In this document: piece after piece, positions 6,237 to 11,102 of the stretch
How positions within the stretch are numbered: the first letter of the stretch is position 1
Layout: every line of letters begins with the position of its first letter
Assembly: GCA_002329625.1 (NCBI GenBank)
Contig: DCTP01000110.1
Span: 37,781-48,882 of the forward strand
Length of the DNA: 11,102 bases
DNA from: Leptolinea sp. UBA1437
GTDB taxonomy: Bacteria > Chloroflexota > Anaerolineae > Anaerolineales > Anaerolineaceae
Reading direction: 5' to 3'
Position numbers and translations under genes: made by a program
Notes under the pieces: generated by a model
What the model was told of the DNA's origin: nothing
The model's database searches: none
The model's input: only the letters and a program-made list of their open reading frames with translations

Positions 6237-8129
6237 TTACAGATGGGAAGAATTATGTTCCTTTTCCATACGAATAATCGTTTTCGCCAGTTCTTCGATT
6301 GCGACCCGTTGCTTTCGATATAGATCAGCTTCGGACATCGCCAACTTTTTCGCCACTTCTTTCACCTTTAAACCTTCGATAAATTTCAGATCTAAAATAT
6401 TATACAGAGTCCACTCTCCCGAAATAGACCGTTCGCCGCTCGGACGGATCTGATCAATCGCCTTTTTCAAAATTGTACGCAAAGCATTTGTCGCATTATT
6501 GCTGTCACCGTTCATTTCCTGCTGAACGATATCCAATCGGATTAAGGGATTTTCGGTCAACCGCGGTCCGCCCCAATAATGAGTCAACGCATCTCGCACC
6601 CAGGCGCTGACTTCTTCCAGATCGTAATCTGATTTTTGGTCTAATACTTCCGCGGTGTTCAATAAGCCGATCTTACGATACGAACCTAACTTTTCATCAT
6701 TGGAGAGTTCTCGTAAAACGTTGAAAGTCCGTCCCAAATACCAACGTTGCCATAAAACAATCCGTATTTTATCCGCCGCCACTTTTAGAGCTGATTGGGG
6801 TTCCGGATCCTCGTCAATGACAGCCGGGTCGGTAATACCAATAATCGCTAGTAACCAGGTCTTATTTTCGGTAAGATCATGATAAAAGACCGGCAATAAA
6901 ATACTACTGTCATCCCTGATTGGATCATCGGTAAATCCCTGAAGGGTTTCGATTTTTTCCGAAAAGTTAATCGGATCAGCAAGACTTGTTTCACCGACAT
7001 GAATTAAATTCTCAACATTCCCAACCGAATCCGTGATAGCGACAAAAACCCCTTTTGCCTGGTATTTATCGCACAGGGCACTGATAATCGATTCCAAATA
7101 GGTTTCCAGCTCCGAGGAAAATATCATCATATTTTCGAGACCGGAAACAATTTGATAATCCTGATTTCCATAGCCGGAAATGCTGTTTCTTTCAAACAGC
7201 GGCATCAATAAGGTTATCAGATATTCCAGCACTACGATCGAAACGACCATCAAAAGGGACGTCCATCCACCTACATTGATATTCAACGTTCCCGAGCTGC
7301 GTCGGATGATCGTTACAAGTCCCAAAGTCAGCCCGGCCGTCACCGGTCCACGTAAAATCCATTCCATCAGGCGCAAGCGGACCACTCGATAGGACCAGGA
7401 AACACAAAAAGTGATGACGGAATAACCCAACAAAAGCACCATCAACAGGATCAAAATGTTGCCAATTAAATTGACCAGCCAAAATCCGAGTTCATGCCGT
7501 AGTAGAAAACCGGATCCGTAAATCATCAAAGGAAATGTCCCGACCAATACTCCCAACGCGCTTACAATCAGATAGAGCATCCTTCGACGGCTGGTCGGTG
7601 TTCGGGTCCGCTTAAAAGCATGATAAAAATTGATCAGCATCGCACCCAAAAGGACAAACAGCCAAATCCAAAAATAATTTAATTTTTCCGTCGGGATCAT
7701 GGAAATTCCGAGATTTCCGACTCGTCGTGTTCCGTAAAAAAGTTGATTATTCCACAGCAAGACCAGAAAAATCACCGAGAAAAAATAAGTGACGGCGGTC
7801 ATCTTTTTCCTCAGCTTCCGGATTGTTTTTCCCGTCATCTGTAAAATTACTTGGGAAAAATGAATCATCGTCGCCGGTAAAAAGATAATCCCCGACCAAT
7901 GAATTTGCTGCCAAAGCAATTGATTTTGGTCGGATAAAGTCGTCAGCGAAAGCGCATCGGCTGTATAAATCACGGTTAAAGCTAAAAGAATGAATGAGAA
8001 AACTCGTGCAAGTCGTTCTTTTTGAATAAAAAATAAAGAAAATAACAAAAGTGAAAATGACGCAATCGCAATGGATGCGATCAAAATTTCACTGATTGTT
8101 CGAATGATAGGCAAAATCCAATTAATCAT
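6237..8129 (-). CDS. Membrane-anchored regulator: multi-TM sensor, GAF-like domain, C-terminal HTH
   Basis: I do not recognise a named family for this 630-residue protein. Residues 1-312 hold eight or nine hydrophobic helices (about 13-34, 42-62, 76-98, 109-127, 151-171, 184-204, 213-240 and 288-311, with a weak one near 262-276), similar in style to the 7TM input halves of some histidine kinases. Residues about 335-460 look like a divergent GAF domain (LETYLESIISALCDKYQAKG, then FVAITDSVGNVENLIHVG, and a later ILLPVF strand). No H-box, N-box or G-box of a kinase follows. Instead, residues about 545-620 form a helical block ending in VKEVAKKLAMSEADLYRKQR, a clear helix-turn-helix resembling sigma-factor region 4 or ArpU-like activators. 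The start is ATG at 8127-8129, 12 nt after the GNAT stop; the upstream SD is weak, so coupling is likely. The inferred role is a one-component transcription regulator held at the membrane. Confidence 0.75.
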   Translation of the reverse strand: MINWILPIIRTISEILIASIAIASFSLLLFSLFFIQKERLARVFSFILLALTVIYTADALSLTTLSDQNQLLWQQIHWSGIIFLPATMIHFSQVILQMTGKTIRKLRKKMTAVTYFFSVIFLVLLWNNQLFYGTRRVGNLGISMIPTEKLNYFWIWLFVLLGAMLINFYHAFKRTRTPTSRRRMLYLIVSALGVLVGTFPLMIYGSGFLLRHELGFWLVNLIGNILILLMVLLLGYSVITFCVSWSYRVVRLRLMEWILRGPVTAGLTLGLVTIIRRSSGTLNINVGGWTSLLMVVSIVVLEYLITLLMPLFERNSISGYGNQDYQIVSGLENMMIFSSELETYLESIISALCDKYQAKGVFVAITDSVGNVENLIHVGETSLADPINFSEKIETLQGFTDDPIRDDSSILLPVFYHDLTENKTWLLAIIGITDPAVIDEDPEPQSALKVAADKIRIVLWQRWYLGRTFNVLRELSNDEKLGSYRKIGLLNTAEVLDQKSDYDLEEVSAWVRDALTHYWGGPRLTENPLIRLDIVQQEMNGDSNNATNALRTILKKAIDQIRPSGERSISGEWTLYNILDLKFIEGLKVKEVAKKLAMSEADLYRKQRVAIEELAKTIIRMEKEHNSSHL

Positions 8130-8141
8130 ATCGTTCGCAGG

Positions 8142-8681
8142 CTACCGGATATTTTTTGCAAAGAATAACGCAATCTCCATATTTTGAAAATAAAAATCCT
8201 GATACCCGCAAAATTGAAACCCTTTTGAAAGCAGAAAATGAATCGCAGGATCATTTTTCGCCTGAACGGTACAAACAAGACGGGGAATCCCCACTTTTAC
8301 CGCGTTTTCCTGAATCACCTTCAAGAGTGCAGATCCTATTCCTTTTCTGCGATAATCCGGTTTCACACCTCCTGTTTTTAATAAAATTCGATTTGTATTT
8401 TCATCTTGTTCCAAGCGCACAAACCCGGCCACCTGGTTGTCATATTGTGCAACAATGACTTCCTGACGCTTGACCATCTTTTCGATAGCCTCTTCTCCGC
8501 CTCCTTGGAAAGGTACATGGACGGTCTTCGGCAACTTGATATTCTGAAAGACAATTGTATATGAATCCAAATCATCGATCATTTGCGATTTCCATACATA
8601 ATTGCTTTCAAAATCCAAGTCGATTTTTGTAATCAACGGGATATCTGCCATCGACGCCATCCGTATTTCTATTTCAGCCAT
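8142..8681 (-). CDS. GNAT-family N-acetyltransferase
   Basis: This 179-residue protein has the GNAT fold pattern. The N-terminal strand and helix are IEIRMASMADIPLITKID. Strand 4 ends in KTGGVKPDYRRKGIGSALL at 102-120, with the acetyl-CoA pyrophosphate loop R-R-K-G-I-G at 111-116. The C-terminal CTVQAKNDPAIHFLLSKGFQ (137-156) is the usual motif B region. Family members transfer an acetyl group from acetyl-CoA to an amine on a small molecule or protein; the substrate here is unknown. The start is ATG at 8679-8681, with AAGGAT 11-13 nt upstream; a nearer out-of-frame ATG (in ATGAATCATG) ends after four codons. A start at Met11 is possible but would lose the first beta-strand. It sits 12 nt before the membrane regulator, so the two may be co-expressed. 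Confidence 0.85.
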   Translation of the reverse strand: MAEIEIRMASMADIPLITKIDLDFESNYVWKSQMIDDLDSYTIVFQNIKLPKTVHVPFQGGGEEAIEKMVKRQEVIVAQYDNQVAGFVRLEQDENTNRILLKTGGVKPDYRRKGIGSALLKVIQENAVKVGIPRLVCTVQAKNDPAIHFLLSKGFQFCGYQDFYFQNMEIALFFAKNIR

Positions 8682-8739
8682 GATTCATCGATATCCTTAA
8701 CCTTTTCGTTTCTTTGATTTTAATCCTATTATTGAGTTA

Positions 8740-9435
8740 TTACTCTTTATTTAAAATCCGAATGGCAACATCGCAAGGTGCTAATTGTTGATTCGATTTA
8801 TTTACAACCGTCAATCGCAAAATATAATCACCGTTCGGAATTTCACTGGTCGCCAAGACACCTAATTTTCCTTCAACGACCGGCATATTTCCCGCGGAAA
8901 TAGCGTGCCAATCGGTGGGATCACTCAAAGAGGCATAATCATATTTGAAAAAACCCATATCCAGAATATTAACCGTCGCCATCAAATTATAAATACCCGA
9001 TATTTCTTCGCCGGGTTTCGGTGCGATCCATTCGATTTGGCCGGGAATACATCCGCTGGCGGTTACATTCTGAGCGACAGCGGACGAAGCATTCGGCGCA
9101 CTCGATTCGAGGCCCGCGTCGCTCGTTGCCACAATATTCAAATCAATGCCATCCGTGGTTGCCGGCAGCGATTGGATTCCCGTTGCTTGCGGAAGAGCCG
9201 AAATAATAAAATTCACACAGATAAATTCGGCAATGATTAACAAAACCGAGAGGATGACCATTGCCAGCGAAGTATTTAATTTATGCTGGGCAAACTCTCT
9301 TTCCAATCCGAAAATTGTCGAACGCCATTCGATAATCGCACGAATCAGCTTCCTTCCGTAAATTACCGCAGTGATTAACAAAACGGTATAAATCCAATTC
9401 TGATAATTCACTAAAAAGTTCAACAAGGATTGCAT
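8740..9435 (-). CDS. Two-TM protein with extracytoplasmic beta-sandwich domain
   Basis: This is a 231-residue protein of no named family that I can give. Hydrophobic helices lie at about 12-28 and 56-80, separated by a short charged loop (REFAQHK) that probably faces the cytoplasm. A low-complexity Ser/Ala/Thr linker follows (about 85-127), then a compact domain (about 128-230). That domain holds C129, IEWIAPKPGEEISGIYNLMA, FFKYDY, W176, GKLGVLATSEIPNGDYILRL and C221. The alternating strands and the 'P-x-G-x-Y-x-L-R-L' end resemble Ig-like beta-sandwich modules found at the C-terminus of penicillin-binding proteins and other surface proteins in Chloroflexota. The two cysteines flank the domain and could form a disulfide outside the membrane. 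Tandem TAA TAA stops end it. The start is ATG at 9433-9435 with a GGAAAAG sequence upstream, 18 nt after punA. Confidence 0.75.
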   Translation of the reverse strand: MQSLLNFLVNYQNWIYTVLLITAVIYGRKLIRAIIEWRSTIFGLEREFAQHKLNTSLAMVILSVLLIIAEFICVNFIISALPQATGIQSLPATTDGIDLNIVATSDAGLESSAPNASSAVAQNVTASGCIPGQIEWIAPKPGEEISGIYNLMATVNILDMGFFKYDYASLSDPTDWHAISAGNMPVVEGKLGVLATSEIPNGDYILRLTVVNKSNQQLAPCDVAIRILNKE

Positions 9436-9453
9436 TGATTTCTTTTCCGGTCA

Positions 9454-10287
9454 TCACATATCGGGGAGAATTTCATATAAAATTCGGATGATTTTGGGAC
9501 CGATAATATCGGCGATCTGTAAAACCTCTTGATGGTCGGCTTTCATTTCTCCATTATCGCTGCATTTATTGGTTATACCGGAAAGCCCTAACACCCGCAT
9601 TCCGCCATGCCGTGCCACAATTACTTCGGGTACCGTGGACATCCCGACCGCATCCGTCCCCACGGTTCGGAGGAAGCGTATTTCAGCCGGTGTCTCAAAG
9701 GAAGGTCCGCTCAACCAAGTGTAAACACCTTCTTTGAGATCCGTTCCGGTTCGAGCGGCGGCTTTTCTTACGAGAGAGCTATATTCTCGGTCATAAGCTT
9801 GTGACATGTCCGGGAATCGGGGTCCGAATTGATCAAAATTGCGGCCGTTCAACGGATTGAATCCGCTCATGGAAACGAAGCCGATATGATCAGTGATCAA
9901 CATGACATCGCCTGCGGAGAACGACGGATTCACCCCGCCGGCTGCATTAGTCACTATCAAACGCGGGATCTTTAAACATTGCATCACACGAATCGGAAAG
10001 GTGATTTCTGCCGGAGAATATCCTTCATAAAAGTGAACCCGACCTTGCTGAACCAGAACCATGCGCCCGGCAAGCTCTCCGATCACCAGTCGACCCTTAT
10101 GTCCTTCTACAGTCGAAAGCGGCCAACCCGGAAGATCGCGATAATCAATAATCAGCGGATGCTTCACTTCATCCGCCAATCCGCCCAATCCCGAGCCAAG
10201 CACTAAAGCAAGTTCAATGGGCGTTTTTATTTTTTCTTTGATTATTTCGGCGGCTTTTTCGTAATCGGTATATTCATAAGTTTTCAT
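9454..10287 (-). CDS. punA: Purine nucleoside phosphorylase (trimeric, 6-oxopurine type)
   Basis: This 277-residue cytoplasmic enzyme splits inosine and guanosine (and deoxy forms) with phosphate in purine salvage. The phosphate-binding GSGLGG is at 31-36, EGHKG at 61-65, QGRVHFYEGY at 81-90 and NAAGGVNP at 114-121. GPSFETPAE (194-202) includes the Glu matching human E201, and GMSTVPEVIVARH (215-227) follows. The Asn of GITNKC (N240, matching human N243) indicates 6-oxopurine specificity; MTA phosphorylases have Asp there. The frame stays open upstream to a GTG or ATG near 10362, but ATG at 10285-10287 is chosen: AAGGAG lies 8-14 nt before it, and the extra 25 residues are not PNP-like and overlap the predicted promoter. 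It may be the first gene of the long minus-strand series that ends with lgt. Confidence 0.95.
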   Translation of the reverse strand: MKTYEYTDYEKAAEIIKEKIKTPIELALVLGSGLGGLADEVKHPLIIDYRDLPGWPLSTVEGHKGRLVIGELAGRMVLVQQGRVHFYEGYSPAEITFPIRVMQCLKIPRLIVTNAAGGVNPSFSAGDVMLITDHIGFVSMSGFNPLNGRNFDQFGPRFPDMSQAYDREYSSLVRKAAARTGTDLKEGVYTWLSGPSFETPAEIRFLRTVGTDAVGMSTVPEVIVARHGGMRVLGLSGITNKCSDNGEMKADHQEVLQIADIIGPKIIRILYEILPDM

Positions 10288-10312
10288 GGATTCATCTCCT
10301 TTTCCCCTTCTA

Positions 10313-10354
10313 ATTATACAGGGAATCCCTATACGAGCCGCAGATATCCGCAGA
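10313..10354 (-). promoter_or_regulatory. Probable promoter region of punA with palindrome and direct repeats
   Basis: On the minus strand a perfect -10 TATAAT (complement of 10313-10318) lies about 25 nt upstream of the punA start codon and just before the SD. No good -35 is present at the usual distance. Instead, an 11-bp palindrome AGGGAATCCCT occupies 10320-10330. The 7-bp sequence CCGCAGA repeats at 10338-10344 and 10348-10354, exactly one helical turn apart, around the -35 position. A promoter helped or blocked by a regulator is plausible but unproven. Confidence 0.45.
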
Positions 10355-10448
10355 CCTCGCATGCCTTTCTGAGTCTTCCAAAAGTCGGAATAATTCTGCG
10401 AAAAACAGAGAATCTTTTGGGTTCGAAAAGCTTTCTATCTCTGAAAAT

Positions 10449-10484
10449 AAAAGGGTACAAACGGTTTTTCCGCTGTACCCTTTT
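10449..10484 (-). terminator. Intrinsic terminator after the P-type ATPase gene
   Basis: AAAAGGGTACA (10449-10459) pairs with TGTACCCTTTT (10474-10484). A further CGG/CCG (10462-10464 with 10470-10472) lies inside, closing a 5-nt loop. On the minus strand the stem runs into TTTTATTTT, 22 nt after the ATPase stop codon. On the + strand the stem is followed by a T5 tract, so it could act in both directions; no + strand gene in the window needs it. Confidence 0.85.
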
Positions 10485-10505
10485 TATATCTTTTTGATAA
10501 CCGAA

Positions 10506-11102
10506 TTACTTGTTCACGGTACCGTTATAATTTGAATTTCGCTTGCGTTGGAAATATTTGACGATCTCAACAATCGGGATAACCGAGACTGCCAACCCCA
10601 TTGCTGTGAAATATTCATTGAGAGATATTGTCTCAAATTCGAACAAGGCTGCCACAGAAGGAATTTCGATCACACCGGTGGTCAGAATCAGAGCAAGCGC
10701 CATCGCCAACAGAAGATACTTATTAATGGAATGCATCTTAAAAATCGAATTTCGACGAGAGCGCATGTTGATCGAATGGAAAATCTCCGCCATGGATAAG
10801 GTTAGAAATGCCATTGTCACCCCATCCGGGCTTTGGGTGATTTCCCATCTTCCGGCTTCCAAATAATGACCGACGAAATAACTGACGAGGGTTACGATCG
10901 CAATCATGACGCCCTGATACCCGATATCAAATCCCATTCCATCCGCAAAAATATGCGAATTCGGATCTCTCGGTTTTCTTTTCATCAGATCCCCTTCGGC
11001 TTTTTCAACCCCCAACGCTAAGGCAGGAATCGAATCCGTAATTAGATTGATCCAAAGAATGTGAACCGGCCGCAAGATTTGAAAACCGACCAGTGTTGCC
11101 AC
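10506..11102 (-). CDS. Cation-transporting P-type ATPase, Ca2+ (type II) class, C-terminal part (partial)
   Basis: The frame is open across the right edge; the 198 residues here are the membrane C-terminal domain (Cation_ATPase_C). The first residues, VATLVGFQILRPVHILWINL, end in the TM6 block LWINLITDSIPALALGVEKAE. This holds the N-x-x-x-D cation ligands seen in SERCA-like and PMR1-like pumps. A later TM8 segment, LSMAEIFHSINMRS, aligns its Glu with SERCA E908, so a second Ca2+ site is possible. Two more hydrophobic helices follow, then a basic tail. The nucleotide-binding and DKTGT regions lie outside the window. Such pumps export Ca2+ or Mn2+ across the inner membrane using ATP. The GTG at the edge is an internal valine codon, not a start. 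Confidence 0.92.
   Translation of the reverse strand: MATLVGFQILRPVHILWINLITDSIPALALGVEKAEGDLMKRKPRDPNSHIFADGMGFDIGYQGVMIAIVTLVSYFVGHYLEAGRWEITQSPDGVTMAFLTLSMAEIFHSINMRSRRNSIFKMHSINKYLLLAMALALILTTGVIEIPSVAALFEFETISLNEYFTAMGLAVSVIPIVEIVKYFQRKRNSNYNGTVNK

Noticed and set aside
5855..6277. 140-codon + strand open frame opposite the ftsK N-terminus
   Set aside because: It lies across conserved ftsK coding sequence and the gap to the next gene, with no domain or RBS.
8724..8742. Short inverted repeat GAGT/ACTC at the end of the two-TM protein gene as a terminator
   Set aside because: Only 4 bp of stem and no T-run on the minus strand; too weak to separate the genes.
10288..10362. N-terminal extension of punA by 25 residues
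   Set aside because: The extension is not PNP-like and covers the TATAAT promoter, while the downstream ATG has a strong AAGGAG at good spacing.
1..11102. CRISPR array, tRNA, insertion sequence or phage module
   Set aside because: I saw no regularly spaced repeats, cloverleaf sequence, transposase or terminal inverted repeats; the window is almost fully filled by cellular genes.

Overview
The window looks like ordinary chromosomal DNA from a bacterium of moderate GC content (I estimate mid-40s percent by eye). It most resembles Chloroflexota, class Anaerolineae. That placement is inferred from protein style: the FtsK has an extra basic insert before its motor, the CDP-alcohol phosphotransferase is of the inositol-phosphate-lipid type, and the GNAT and beta-sandwich proteins resemble family members I associate with Anaerolineae. 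No database search was possible.

Layout, left to right. The last 46 codons of serS lie on the + strand (1-143) and converge on argS (193-1953, minus). A long AT-rich hairpin separates them and probably serves both as a terminator. Every other gene is on the minus strand. rpsT (2106-2372) has its own near-consensus promoter, a structured leader and a clear intrinsic terminator. Upstream of it lies a tightly packed series, in transcription order from right to left: punA (purine nucleoside phosphorylase), a two-TM protein with an extracytoplasmic beta-sandwich, a GNAT acetyltransferase, a multi-TM protein with a GAF-like domain and a C-terminal helix-turn-helix, ftsK, a CDP-alcohol phosphotransferase, and lgt. 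Gaps are 12-58 nt and no convincing terminator lies between them, so they may form one operon read from a promoter just upstream of punA. At the right edge is the C-terminal part of a Ca2+-type P-type ATPase (10506 to beyond 11102), closed by a strong hairpin terminator.

How the genes fit together: serS, argS and rpsT serve translation. lgt and the CDP-alcohol phosphotransferase act on membrane lipids and lipoproteins. ftsK acts in chromosome segregation at division. punA is purine salvage. The most unusual item is the protein at 6237-8129. Its sensor half looks like that of a membrane histidine kinase, but a sigma-region-4-like DNA-binding segment sits where the kinase would be. This suggests a membrane-tethered one-component regulator inside an envelope/division operon. 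I saw no insertion sequence, CRISPR array, tRNA, rRNA or phage feature.
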